A stretch of 34,372 nucleotides of DNA from the NCBI GenBank assembly GCA_002102555.1, contig MCFL01000257.1, positions 1-34,372 on the forward strand, written 5' to 3'. The notes beneath the pieces were generated by a model. That model did not search any database and was not told where the DNA came from. It was given only the letters and a program-made list of their open reading frames with translations. Positions 21,822 to 33,443 of this stretch are shown one piece after another. Each line of letters opens with the position of its first letter. The stretch's first letter is position 1. The stretch comes from Catenaria anguillulae PL171 (Eukaryota; Blastocladiomycota; Blastocladiomycetes; Blastocladiales; Catenariaceae). The translations under genes were made by a program, and so were the position numbers.

Positions 21822-22861
21822 ATGGACCGCCTGTATGCCTCGTACCTCGACATTCCGCCCATCACGCGGACCTGGGCTTCCCTCACGGTCGCGATGGCGA
21901 TCCTAACACAGCTCCAAGTTTTATCGCCATTTCACCTCTATTTCGATACATTCTTCATCTATAAGCGACAACAGTACTGGCGGCTATTCACGTCCTACTT
22001 TTTCGTCGCTCCCTTTGGCGTCGACTTCCTCTTCCACATCTACATCCTGTACGCCATGCTGTTTTCTTGCTCGACTGGCCATTTGCTTGGCTCCCACGGA
22101 GACCTGACTGACTGAGAGCCGGCTTGACACATTGCAGATCGCGATACAGTCGCCTGCTCGAAGAAGGCTCGTACCGCAACCGCCCGGCTGACTTTGCCCT
22201 GCTGCTCATCGGGTCTGCCCTGCTCACGCTGGTGATTGCACACCTCCTACCGACCATGCCGTCAACGTGGGCCTTACCGTTTCTTTCGGGGCCCGTGACC
22301 TCTGCACTCACCTACGTGTGGGCTCGCCGTAACCCGTTCTTGCGCATGTCGCTGTTTGGCCTGTTTGAGTTCCAGGCACCGTTTTTGCCGTGGGCCATGG
22401 CCGGGTTGTCGGCCTTGTTGCATGGCGCTGTGCCGACGGCCGACTTGTTGGGCTTGGGCATTGGCCATGTGTATTGGTTTTTGGAGGATATTTATCCGCG
22501 GACGGTCGGGGCCGGTGGCAGGGCCAGGGGAAAAGTGTTGAAGACGCCACGGTTCATGTACGTTTTGCCATTTGTGAGGCCAGCTGTCGTTGCGGTCACA
22601 TCGGCCAACTGACTGAGAGTGTCTGCATGTGTATTCTATAGGATGCTCTTGTTTGGCCAGCAGCCTAGCGACGTACCAGAAGTGGTGACTGAGGTGCCGC
22701 CACCACCACCACCGCAGCAGCAGCAGCAGCAGGATGCAGGCGCGGTGCGCGTGCCTGCGGGGGAAGAGGCCGCTGTTGATGGTGGAGCCAGAGACTTTGC
22801 TGGCGCGGATCGAGACGAGCTGCGTGAGCCCTTGTTGGCAAATCCCGGAGATGCTCGGTGA
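21822..22861 (+). CDS. Derlin (Der1-like ERAD rhomboid pseudoprotease)
   Basis: Three exons, 21822-22048, 22138-22557 and 22642-22861, give 288 aa. Family landmarks in order: ITRTWASLTVAMAILTQLQ; the YWRLFTSYFF region; FLFHIYIL joined by splicing to SRYSRLLEEGSYRNRPADF; YVWARRNPF; FQAPFLPW; LLGLGIGHVYWFLEDIYP; and VLKTP. These match Derlins closely, including the conserved EEGS and WxR-like positions. Derlins are multi-pass ER proteins that help move misfolded proteins to the cytosol for degradation with Cdc48/p97; they lack rhomboid catalytic residues. The tail is unusual: six Pro then six Gln (22700-22732), an acidic stretch and an EPLL end. I do not see a clear Cdc48-binding SHP box. The protein is longer than typical Derlins of about 240-250 aa because of this tail. 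Confidence 0.94.
22700..22732. repeat. CCA/CAG microsatellite coding Pro-Gln tract
   Basis: A short (CCA)n run followed by six CAG triplets lies inside the last Derlin exon. It is likely to vary in length between strains. Confidence 0.75.
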
Positions 22862-23321
22862 CTTGCGTTTATTGTTGCTTGGCAACTGCCAAGGTTTTGT
22901 GTATGAGCGTGATTTTGTACATATGATCAGATCTTTCTGCATGATAACTAAACTGCTGAACCAAGGCATTCATCATACGTCCTATAGAAAAAGAATGTTT
23001 AACAAGAGAAGAATATTGAGCGATGATGCTTGGTGAATGCGAAATGAAGGTCCGTGATTTGGATTGAGAAGGCATAAAACACAACGGATAGAGTCCCGAT
23101 TGGGCCGAGGGCAGACAAAAGACGCACACACGCACGAGCACGCGAAGAAAAAGACAAAATTGGTCGGCGCTGCAGACGCAAGAAGCACTGGAGAGCGGGG
23201 GTCCGGGCGAGGAGGGTAACAAGAATCACAGCCATTGCACAAAGTGCAAACGATGAGAATAAAGACAAGCGAACTGGAGGTGATGGACGGAAGAAAAAAA
23301 GCACAATGGAGATGTTCCAAC
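22862..23321. other. Convergent intergenic region, no gene seen
   Basis: Lies between the Derlin stop (+) and the J-protein stop (-). It is more A/T- and purine-rich than the flanking exons, as expected for paired 3' UTRs. The hydrophobic minus-strand ORFs here have no family signature. Confidence 0.5.
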
Positions 23322-24878
23322 TCAAACAGCGGCAACCATCTGCTTTTGATTTGGGTTACTTGTACTTGTTGGCTTGTCGGCTGGTTCCTGTACCGAACCT
23401 GTTGCTACCGATGACGCCCCGGGTCCCCACACGACATGCCACGGCCGCCATGACACAATGGATCCGAGGCCATACCTGATTCCGTCCGACGCGCGCTTGA
23501 GCGGGCCTGCGACCAACACGGACCGGAGTGCATCCCTTGCGGCCTGTGGGCCAAGTTTACTTGCCACGCTTGCGACTTTGCCCGAGGCCGTGCTCGCGGT
23601 ATCCAACATACCGAGCATGGCGTGCAACGTGGACACGCACCAGCCTGGAAGCGCGTTTCCGCCGGCGGCCGTGTTGATGGTGATGGGAATGGTGAGCAGG
23701 ACGTGCAGCAGGCGCAGCGAGAGTTTGAGGCGGCCGACAAGGTCCAGATACGGCAAGGCCGCGAGTTGCGTGTGGATGTCGAGCGCTTGGAAAAAGCCCG
23801 GCTTGGCAGAGGCAAAGCAGTGCGAGCAGGTGAGCATGAGAGAGCGGACGGATTGGAGCAAGGATTCAAGGGATTCACGCGAGACGTCTGTGTTGTGGTG
23901 GCGGAGGAGATCTACTGGGGAATCAAGTGTGGATCAGAACGGTGAGATCAAGGAGTGGAAGGGGACAAGCAGAGAAATCGAAAAGCACCTGCGACCATGA
24001 GCAAGTTGTCAAAATGGCCTTCGAGCAGCTCAAACCACAACTGGACAAGCGTCGCGTAAAGCGTCTCGTCGCCATTCCCAGGCACCCGTTCACCTGCCAA
24101 GTCGTAGGCGGCCCGGGTGCTTCCTTGCTTGAGGGTCGTGTATGCAGATGCAACCTCTGTCGATTGGGAGACAATGTTCTCATTTGAGAACATGGAAAAT
24201 GAAGGCATGATGATGTGGCGATAGAAACGAACTTTGAAAGGCCTCAGTGGCCAATGGGTTGTTTGGATGCTTGTCTGGGTGCACCATGCGACTCTTGAGC
24301 AAGTATGCCCTGCGAATCTCGTCAAACGTGGCCGATTTAGAGACACCAAGCACCGAATAAAACGACTGACACGCAATGATGTCGCGAATGAGCGCATCGG
24401 CAGAGTCGGGGGACGGTCCGCGAGACGATGTGGCCGATGTGGGTGTTGGTGGGTGCCCAGGCACTGTTGGCGATCTGCGATGGCTGCTCGAGAAATGTGC
24501 GGCATTGGGCGAGGTCGCTGGGGATGTTGGCCGGGATCCAGACAGCGGCGTCGGTGCAGCCGAGGAAGAAGAGCCAAAGACGGACGACATTGGCCGAGAT
24601 CCTGACGTCCAGTAGGCAGCAAACCCACCGCCGCCAGAGCCGCCACCAGCATACCGGTGGTTTTCACGGGTGGGAGAGGCGGTGGGCGAGGCGCCGGCTC
24701 TGCGGAACTCGTCGGCGAGCGAGGGACAACTAGCGTATTGGCGCATGGAGGGCGGGGCTGCGTTGCCGTGGGGCGAGTAGCCGGCATCCGGCGACATGGG
24801 GTGTCGATCACCTCGGCCGCGGGAGGCGTGGTGGGGATGCAGAAAGTCCGAGTGGATGTTGGAGTTGTGGAGTGGCAT
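23322..24878 (-). CDS. J-domain protein with hydrophobic C-terminal half
   Basis: Three exons, 24233-24878, 23989-24156 and 23322-23914, give 468 aa; introns of 76 and 74 nt keep frame. The first 165 residues are Ser/Pro/Gly-rich. The J domain (about 167-232) spans intron 1: FYSVLGVSKSATFDEIRRAY, then MVHPDKHPNN with the HPD that stimulates Hsp70, then FQ joined to KVASAYTTL and RAAYDLAG. Hydrophobic or amphipathic stretches follow (LVQLWFELLEGHFDNLLMV, LKLSLRLLHVLLTIPITIN), along with a Cys pair in LTCSHCFAS. It is a class III J-protein (no Gly/Phe region or zinc finger seen), perhaps membrane-attached. I cannot assign it to a named subfamily; DNAJB12/14 have a similar J-then-membrane order but no clear match is visible. 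Confidence 0.87.
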
Positions 24879-26256
24879 GGTGGGGAAAGTTGAATGTTGA
24901 ATGCAAAGTGATGTTGACCAGAAATGGAGGAGAGAAAAGAGGAATCGGATCCACCGGAAAACGCCGTGCGGAGAGAGAATCAGTTATGTCCGACCAGAGA
25001 CCAGAGAGTGCGTGCGAGTCAAGTATGAATATGAGCGAATACGAGCAAATGATGCTCAGGCGGCGGTTACTTACTGTAAATGTTATGTATGGGGGATGCA
25101 AGCAGGGCGCTTTTGGTGAGTTTTTGTCCTGCATGTCGCATGTGGCACTTGAAAGCACCGTCGAAAAACGTGCGGGGGAGGCCAAGGCCAGGGCCAATGC
25201 CAATGCCAAGGACAAAGGCTGATGCTGAACTGGGGCCTCTGGCCTCATGGATCACCAATCATGGTCAATGGCAGCGAGCTGGGGCAAGCGACTCACAACA
25301 TACAATTTTGAGTGTGTTTGGGAAAGTAAATAGTGCGCCAATTGACTTGTCTAAGCGCTACAATCATCAATGGACCGAATCGGAATCGGAATGGTTTAGA
25401 GGTGGGATGGACGATTGGCAAGCGAGCACAGACGAGGCCACTGCACAGAATTCGTGGCAAGATCTTCGGAATGCGTAGCAAGGGGGTTCTCGCTCATTGA
25501 TATACTGCACATGGGTACGCACCTGGAAAGTAAGCTGAGGCAGTGGCAGCTATGGAGGGGCCGGTTGGGAGGGTGATGAGGATGGTGGGAAACTTGCAGC
25601 CGGGCTTGAATGCCGTTACAAATCCAAGCGAGTCAGCAATAAGAGTTCGAAATGCTGGAGAGTGATGATGAATCTCTTTTATGAACCGCCGGAATGGGGC
25701 CGCCGAGTGGTGCTGCGAGCTGTTTGACAGGTTTTGATATCCTGGTCGTGTAGTGCATGGCGTCGTCTTGGGCAAGAAACCTGCATCATTTCTGGCACGC
25801 GTTTCGTTTCGGTGCCGGACCCTGCCGTCGCGCTTGCTTGCAGGACGTGGCACACAAAAACTGTTGAAATTTGAGCGCGAGCACCATCAAGTTTGGGCTG
25901 AATGATGTCGGTGTGGCGCTTATCAACCAAGCACATTCATGATCAGGGATGACACTTGCTTGCCGCTGATCATTTTTTTGCTCACACCGTTCCTTCATTC
26001 TCCATTGAGCCCATCCCTGTCCCGCCTGTGTCTATCATATTAATACATGGACCTTTCGTCTTGCTCACCACTGGCCAACTCCTTTGAGACGGTTTACACT
26101 TTGCTCCCACTCCGCTATGTTTTGTGTGCGTTGCGGCGAGGCTCCTGATGGTCCATGACGGTGACTCTGGTGTTTCTGCAGCATGTCCTGAGAACAGGTC
26201 GGGTGCGATTTGAGAAAATCATGGGCATAGGTATATAAGTCACAATCAAAAGCTGC
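24879..26256. other. Long intergenic stretch, two weak plus-strand ORFs only
   Basis: Nearly 1.4 kb between the J-protein start and the IFT139 stop, both on the minus strand. Two plus-strand ORFs look slightly protein-like. One starts at ATG 24986 and ends at 25222 (MSDQRPESACESS..., tail of Ala/Lys). The other, 25080-25478, ends in an acidic Trp-rich stretch (YNHQWTESESEWFRGGMDDW). Neither has a family signature, and their DNA is less GC-rich in third positions than the real genes. They could be exons of a small unknown gene or chance ORFs. Confidence 0.4.
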
Positions 26257-29200
26257 TCACGGCCGTAGTGCAGCCCTCGCCCTGTCGAGCACATCTCCCT
26301 TGAGCCTTACCGACACATTCCCGGCCAAGCCACCGCCTCCGCTCTCTGCCATCAATCCTTTTCCGCCTCCACCTGCCAGGGTCGGTGGAATCGCCGAGAC
26401 AGGGACATGCACAACAGGATCCTCGTCTGCTGCCATGGTTGCTCCTGCCTGCTTGTGCAGTTGCGCAAGTGCCCGTTGGACTACGGGAATGGCCGCCCAT
26501 GGCTGATTGTCGCCCAGCAGAGCGAGAGCGAGCCGCGCACCAATGTGTGGGTCAGTTTTCCCACACTCGATCCATGCGTGCTTCCAATGCTTTGCCGCCT
26601 CTGCCCGCCGCCCAGCACGCTCGGCCACGGCGGCGTAGACGGCGTGTGCACGGACACCGCCGCCGTGCGGGTTGACTTCGAGACACGATTTGACCAAGGC
26701 GTTGGCGGCATCTTCTTTTCCTGCTTCAAGGTATTGTCGGGCGAGCATGAGCCACCTTTGAAACGACAGGCTTGTCCGTCAGATCGACTCCATTTGAAGT
26801 ATTGGCGAGGTGGAAACAAAAAGTGAACGCACCCAGCCTCGATCCACGACGCATCCACCATCTCCCACTCGTGTGCCGCAACTTGCTTGAGCGCACTCTT
26901 TGCCTTGCCAGCATTGCCCAACAAATGATGCCCAATCGCCATAGCAACGAGCGTGGAACATGATGCGACGGCACACCGTCCACGTCGCGCAACTGTGCCA
27001 TGCCCTTTTCGACGTCAGCACGCTTGCGCGAACCGTACAAGATCATGGCTTCCCACACACAGCAATCGGGGCCTGCGGGTAAATCTTCGACGAGCTTGCC
27101 TGCAGCTTGCACGACTTCTGGGTCCACCTCACGGTCCAGAGCGTCCAGGTCGGGGAACAGAGGAGTTCCAGGATGCGGTTGATGGCGGGGACGCGCCATT
27201 TGGTATCGGCGCGACAGCGGCGGTATTGGCGGACGGCTTCGCGGATTTCGCCCTTTAGCCTGTGTTGACAATCATGCGAGATTAGTGCTTAATGGAAATC
27301 AAAAAGCAAGGCGAATCTTACGTACTGGTAATACAAGCCCCGGCAAAAGCATACGGCCGCTGGACCGGTGACGCCAGCTTCCAGATCCAACAACGGTGCC
27401 GCCTCTTCCAAGCGATCCATGCGATGCAGCAGGTCAACCAACTGTGCCAAGATCTCGTAATTCACCTTTCCATTGACAAGGGCCGAACTCTTTGCCGCAT
27501 TCTCTTTTCCTGGTTCGCCTGACTCTGTACCCGTTCCCACCATCAACACGGCACGCATCTGCGCCTCCAACTTTTCCTTGCCCTGAACCAGCTCCTTCAA
27601 CCCATCGCTGCCAACCACCACTGCCCGCTTCATGTACTCGATGGCCTCGTTAAACTGCCGTTTGTGCACAAGCGTCATGGCCAAGAGCTTTGCGACCTCG
27701 TCGTCCAATGGCCACTTTGCCGCCATTTCCTTTGCCAGTGCGCTCGCCTGATCCATTTTCCCGGGCGTCTTGAGATACAAACTGGCCAATGCGACCACGG
27801 GCTTGGGCGATGCAGGGTCCAACTGCCTTGCCTGTTCAAGGGTTGCCTCGACTTGATCTGCGCCAGCGCCCGTGTCGCCAAGTACCCCGGCAAGCTTCAC
27901 GTACATGGCAGCACGGCGCGTGGGCGACCGCGACTTTTCCGCGGCTCGTTGCCACGCGTCTCTGCTTGGCTTGCCCAGCGCGACTTGCGCCAGCGCCAAG
28001 TGCTCCCACAAGCTTGACTCGATTTCCACCGCGGCTGCAGCGGCTGAGAGTCCACCACCGCCACCGCCCGAGGCACCGGGTGGCGATGACGATCCTGGCA
28101 CCATGTCTTGGATCGTTTGCATCAAGACCACTTCTGCGCGATCGTGATGCCCGAGTTTGGCGTACACTTTTGCCAGCTCGAGCACATGCCCCGGGCGAGC
28201 TGCTGGTGAACTGCCCGCAACGGCATCCTGCAAGTACTCGAGCGCGCGGCCATACTCGTGGCTGGAAAGCAACACATCGGCAATCTCCCGCTGCACATCT
28301 GGAGCATCCGGATAGTAGCACAAGGCGCTCGCGAGCGTGTCGACGGCACGATCGATATCATCGACCAGAGTGTATGCGCGTGCAAGCTGAACGTATGCCG
28401 TCTTTGATGGCTGTGTGGTCGACGAATCGACGAGCTGCTGGCACGCGCGCAGGTACGCTGCCGGGTCACGCTTCACATTGAGGTAAATGTGCGCCATGGC
28501 ACGCGTGCATTCGGCGGACACACCGGGGTCGGTGTTGGCCGCTTCGCGTAAGATGGCGAGTGCAGCGTCGGGATCTTCTTTGCTCTTGGCCATGGCTTCC
28601 GTCAGCTGCAAGTCCACTGTAAGTGCCGGATACAATGCGAGCGCGCGTCGCGCCATGGGCACAACGCCCGAGCTGCCATCGCGGATCCGCTCGCACCAGT
28701 ACACGAGCTTATCGCCGGATGCTTGAGCTTGTTACCGTCATCGGCGACATTTGCCAGCATGTCCTTTGCCTCGGCCGTCTTTCCCTGTACCCGCAACACC
28801 CATGCGCGCATGACTTGGTACGCGTCCGTCTTGCGCACATCCAAGTTGACGGCAAGTGCCGCGTCCAAATACCCAGCGGCCTCGTTGGCTGCTTGCTCGC
28901 TTTCTTCACACGCACTCTCACCACTCGCGGTCGTCATGGCCACGTGCACAAGGACTTGTGTCGCGCTCCAAAACGCGCCGGAGCCAGCTGCCATTCCACC
29001 GCCTCCTCCATCCACCACCGCACGCGCCCTCTCCCTCGCCCGTTCCACATTGCCACTCAAATACTCTGCCCAGGCGCTCGTGGCCTTGACGTGCCCACTC
29101 GCGGGATACATTTGCGTAAGCACTTCAGCCGCCATGCCCAACGTGGCCACGGCCGCGCCCGCGGGATTCCGGGGACGTGCCGGGCACAGGTCCACGAGCG

Positions 29201-31191
29201 CACTGGCGATTTCCTCAACGAGCATCAGGTCTGCCCGATCCAGCATGTCCAATCCCCTTGCTCCCGACACACTGGCAAGTGTGGACTCGAGCGCAAGACG
29301 CAAATGTGCGAGACGTGTGGATGCGGCGCGCGATGTGCGCCAAGCGAGCTCGGCGTGTAAGAACTGGTGGTGGGTGAGTTTGGACACATGCTCGAGAGCA
29401 AGTCACGTCGTGGCTTAGAGCGGCAAATGCACCTGGATCTTGACCCAGTTGGCCGCCCGCGCGCCCGTCCAAGAGAGCCAGGTCGGCCACGGCCAAGCCC
29501 TCGAGCGCCGGCACGCAGTGTGGACTGACGCTCAAGGCAAGCTGGAACGCTTGCTTTGCACGCGGCCACATGTTGGCGCGCATGGCGACGCGCGCCAAGG
29601 TGCAGTGTGGGCCTGGGTCGCTGGGCGCGGCGCAAGCAACGGCTTTTTCGGCAAGCGGCAGGAGGTCGCGAGCGAGGGCCGGCGGGATGGGTGCACAGAG
29701 CGTAGGCGCACGAGTAGGTTGAGCACGTGGCATAGAATGGACGCATTGTCGGGCTCTTCGCGTTTGAGGGCCGTGAGCAGGCCCTGTGCGGATTGCGCAG
29801 AGCGAGTCGGGTTGCCGTCGCGCAGGAGCGAGATGAGCAGGAGCACGAGGTGTGCATCGATGGTTGGGACAAGTGTCGACGAGCCAAAGGCTGGGTGGCG
29901 TTGCTCGGGGGCGCCAAAGTGCCAGTGGCCGCGGCGGTGGTTGGCCGCATGGACGTTGTCATTGCAGATGACGGGCGAGCGCCACCAGCCGCGGATGGAT
30001 CAATGCCGAGGATACGATATGCGGCTTCGTTGACGCGATCCCAGTCGCCAGCCGCGAGCGCGACATCCAACAACCCAACAAGCAAGCCTGCGGGATGACG
30101 CGGGCGAAATCCGAGGAGTGTGGCCGTGGCTGCGTTTGTGTTGGCGCCGGACGTGGCGAGGGCAAGTAAACGGCCCGTGGCGACACCAACATCTTTGGGA
30201 AATTTGCCTGCAAGCGAATCAAAGGCTGTCTCTTGTTCTGTTACGGGTGACATGACGCCCGTGGGAGGAGTGCGGGCAGTGAGCGAGTCGTTGGATCCTT
30301 GGATGCCCGTAGTAGAATCTTGCTTGTATCCGGAATTGTTGTTTGTCGGTGCTTGACGTGCGACAAGGTGTGGTCAATGCCATTTGCGCTTGTGGAGTGG
30401 GAAGACGGCGAGGTATAGGCAGTGGGAATGAGTATGGAATTGACCCAGCCGTGAGCGAGATCGATCCAAGTGGACCCTGAGTGGCGGGCAAAGCCAGTGT
30501 TGAGCCATCGTTCGGCTTCGATTGGATCATTTGCCAGGGAAAGAAAGGTTGTGAGTGCAAAGTAGCACGTGTCCGAGTGGGGCGAGGTGGATTCTGCAAC
30601 AGTGATGGCCGCTTCGAGGGCGGTAATGGTCTCCTTGTCTAATTCTCAAAGAATGTATGAGTTGTATGTTTTGAAACAAAAAAAAAGAGCCGATTGACAG
30701 GGAATGCTGTAGTTGATTGTATATACCTTTGGATTGAGCCCGCTTGTGTGCTGTGAGCAAGGCGACTTGAGCAGCCAGGCCAATCTCGGCATTGTCTGTC
30801 AAAAGAGCGAGTTCGCGAATGGCCTCGTTGACTTTGCCAAGAAACAAGAGGGATGCGCCTCGCCAAAAGGAATAGTGGACATGGGTGCTTGGGTCAGCAG
30901 CGGGAATCGTGGCCAGCAGGTGGAGGAGGTGCTGGCGAAGATTTTGGATGTCGGAGCAGGAAGCGGCCGGCGGGTAGCCGAAGGGCAGTGTTGAGAGTGG
31001 ACTGCTTGATGAGTTGGTCGCAGCGGGCGAGAGCCGACTGGAAGTACCGTCTTCGAATGAGGAAGAGGATCTGTCAGAGCGGTACAGTTACAGTGAGACG
31101 CGATTGGTCGTGGAATGGACGGATCGGCATGGCAAGACAAAGTCGATCGAACGTTGGCAATTCTTCCGAGTCGAGGCCAGAAGCAGGCATG
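26257..31191 (-). CDS. Intraflagellar transport TPR protein, TTC21/IFT139-like, frame-broken
   Basis: TPR repeats run over the whole gene, about 1540 aa if frames are followed. Landmarks shared with human TTC21B from memory: WRGASLLFLGKVNEAIREL near the start; ALAAGDWDRVNEAAYRIL; FCRGLYYQ joined to LKGEIREAVRQYRRCR; WLMLARQYLEAGKEDAANAL; AWIECGKTDPHIGARLALAL; and the C-terminus DRARAALRP. Introns with good sites: 31071-31153, 30639-30726, 27260-27325 and 26756-26832. IFT139 belongs to IFT-A, which drives retrograde transport in cilia and flagella. The frame changes about seven times with no room for introns (near 30.3, 29.9, 29.7, 29.4, 28.7, 27.16 and 26.97 kb). Six look like one missing base and one like an extra base. 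The stretch 28704-27326 is clean. A Gly-rich insert precedes the C-terminus. Either a pseudogene or poor consensus sequence. Confidence 0.85.
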
Positions 31192-31611
31192 GCGTGAAAG
31201 GTGTGGTACTGAGGTCAGCGGACGAAATGCGTCGAGTGGCTATGCCTTTTTTGTCGGTGTTTGCTTGAATCATGCCGGTGGGAATGTTGTGCACGTGCAG
31301 TCCAACTTGCTCGCGAGCTGTCGACGTGTCACGTCCGTCAGTTCAGTTGAGGACACGTGCCTTACAAAAGTGTGCAGTGAGCGGACGTACGCCCATTCAT
31401 TCCTCCAACTCCCCATCCATTGGCATTGGCGATACAGTCAATTCTTGGGAATATTCACACAGTGTTTATCCAACAACGAATGCACAGGCAGGCACATGTC
31501 ACATTACAAAGCACATGATGCAGTCCATGCTTTGAGCCATTCCGTCCCTCGTTGCACACCCACACCTCCAACACCCCATCCATCCGATTCCGACATCCAT
31601 TGCCATTCGCC
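31192..31611. promoter_or_regulatory. Shared divergent promoter region, IFT139 / VMP1
   Basis: About 420 bp lie between the two start codons, which point away from each other, so both promoters must be here. Repeated CACGTG-like/ACGTGC pieces (near 31293 and 31357) could be bHLH/E-box-type sites, but this is only a visual impression. No coding signal is seen. Confidence 0.4.
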
Positions 31612-33443
31612 ATGCCTCCTCGCGACCGTGGTGTTGGTGCAGACCGCCGAGGCAGGCGCCCGCAATCCGAATCCGCCGCTCTGCACCTTCTCAATAACGG
31701 CAACAGAGTCGGACCTCGACACCGGACTCGGTCACCACCGCCACCGACGAACCCAGCCGGCCACAACCCAGCCAATGCTCGATCAAAGTCCAAATCCAAA
31801 TCCAGGTCACGTTCACGCTCACGCCACGTTCAAAGTCGCCATCGTCATCGCCGCCAAAGCTGCCTTTCCCCATCGCCGACGAGCTCGACATTGGACTCCA
31901 TCACCATCTACCGCCACCCGCTCCTGATCCTCTCCTACTTTGCCCGCCTTTGTCGCCCACTCTGGCCGCTCCGCCATCCATGCCCTCTCGACAACCTATC
32001 TGCCGCACGTCCTGCGCCTCTTGGGAATCGTGCTCGCATTCACTGTCGTTTCGAGTGTGGATGGACCGCACCAGCCACTGGTCCAGACCGTGTTGGCTTG
32101 GGGCAGGTGGTACGGGTCGTGGATCGTGTTGGGAGTCTTGTCCAGTGTCGGGTGGGATCCGGGTTGCACACGTTTTTGCTGTTTCTGGCCCGCACATTGC
32201 ACAAATCACGCGGCGGCCTACTCTTGCGGCCATTTGGACTTTGAAACTCGGACTTGGGAGCAGTACGTTTCCATTCCAATCCCCCCTATTCCTCACAGTT
32301 TGTGAATCCTCATACTCATTTCTTGGGCCATGACTCGCCATGTGTTATGTGTTGATGTGTTTAGAATCACATGCACGCCGATCTCAACTCCCCCGTCCCA
32401 GTCACCCTGCTCGCCATTGCCCACAAGGTGCACCTCGACTCGTTCTTTTGGGGTCTCGGCACGGCTCTGGGCGAACTCCCACCCTACTTTGTGGCGCGCG
32501 CGGCTGCCCGATCGGGCAAATCCTCGCCTACAGCCGAACTCGACGCCTTGCTCGCCTCACGCACGCCCCTTTCCTGGGCAGACTGGGCCAAAGTGCAAGT
32601 CATGCACGCCATGCAACGGTTTGGGTTCTGGGGCATTCTTGCCTGTGCATCCATCCCAAACCCCTTGTTTGACCTGGCGGGCATCATTTGTGGTACCGTG
32701 GGCATCAAGTTTCGCACTTTTTCCGGGCCACACTGTGGGCAAGGCCGTTGTTCAGACATCCATTCAAGCGTGTTTGTGGCCGTGCTCTTTTCGCAGGGCG
32801 GTCAGGCCGCCGTGCTTGCCGGTGCTGGACGCGTGGGCCCAGGGCTTGCATGGCCGCGAGTTTTTGGACGAGCAGATGAGCAAGTATTTGCGGACACCGG
32901 GGCAAGACAAGGTACCCTTGTCCGAGCGGCCGCAACGCCGGTGGAGCAGGCAAATGGGTCGGGACCATTTGGAACCGGCTCATCACGCTCATGCTCGTCT
33001 TCTTTTTGTTGTCCATTGTCGAGTCGCTCGCAAAGCAGGAGATGGAAAGGGTGCTTGTGCGCGCCAAGGCCGAGGTGCCTGACGAAGACTTGCTGCTCAT
33101 GTCCACCATTTCAAAGCGTGCGCGGTCCAGGTTCCAGGTCACAGTCGGCACCCATGTCGCCCGTGCGTCAGGGTGGGCGCCCCCGCTGCCGTTGCCCAAC
33201 GGGGTTGGCAAGGCCTTGGCGAGTATCAAGGAAAGCAGTGTCAGCCCAAAAGTGCGAGGGCGTGAGGTGAGGCCCGTGGCGGCGGTGGCGACGAGTGTGG
33301 CCAAGGCGGTGGCCGCCAAGGCCGCCGCCGATTCCGAGGAGATGGATGCGGATGCGGAAATGTCATCCTCGCCCAAACCCGCTCCCGGAAGTGGGCTGAG
33401 GCGGTCGGCGAGGAAGCGGACGGCCGCAAAGAGGAGGGATTGA
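31612..33443 (+). CDS. VMP1-like ER membrane protein, frame-broken
   Basis: The order of conserved segments is that of vacuole membrane protein 1: YRHPLLILSYFARL; GSWIVLGVLSSVG; GLHTFLLF; GPHIAQI; AAYSCGHLDF; FFWGLGTALGELPPYFVARA; FGFWGILACASIPNPLFDLA; GKAVVQTSIQA; VAVLFSQGG; and LVFFLLSIVESLAKQEMERV. VMP1 is a multi-pass ER scramblase with a VTT/DedA core needed for autophagy, lipid droplets and lipoprotein release. One intron is likely at 32263-32364 (GTACGT...TTTAG). Frame changes eight or nine times across 31.9-32.95 kb, both ways, yet conserved blocks stay intact. The clean block 32371-32725 holds the most diagnostic sequence. The N-terminus has an RS-like run (31780-31827), and the C-terminal tail is long, Ala/Lys/Arg-rich and ends AAKRRD. 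Identity is strong; the gene model is not. Confidence 0.85.

Noticed and set aside
26225-26245. TATA-box-like GTATATAAG on the plus strand
   Set aside because: No plus-strand gene follows; the site lies just beyond the 3' end of the minus-strand IFT139 gene.
30975-31070. A second minus-strand frame reading RRRYFQSALARCDQLIKQ, resembling the TTC21B start
   Set aside because: It would demand another frame change. The adjacent frame is open throughout, joins exon 1 by good splice sites and aligns better in length.
31014-31268. Plus-strand ORF with an acidic, protein-like sequence (SNEEEDLSERYSYSE)
   Set aside because: It is antisense to the IFT139 first exons and intron 1, whose minus-strand frame continues smoothly into TPR sequence.
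27000-33000. Programmed ribosomal frameshifting as an explanation for the repeated frame changes
   Set aside because: Breaks occur in both directions, at many sites, in unrelated genes, and no common slippery heptamer is seen.
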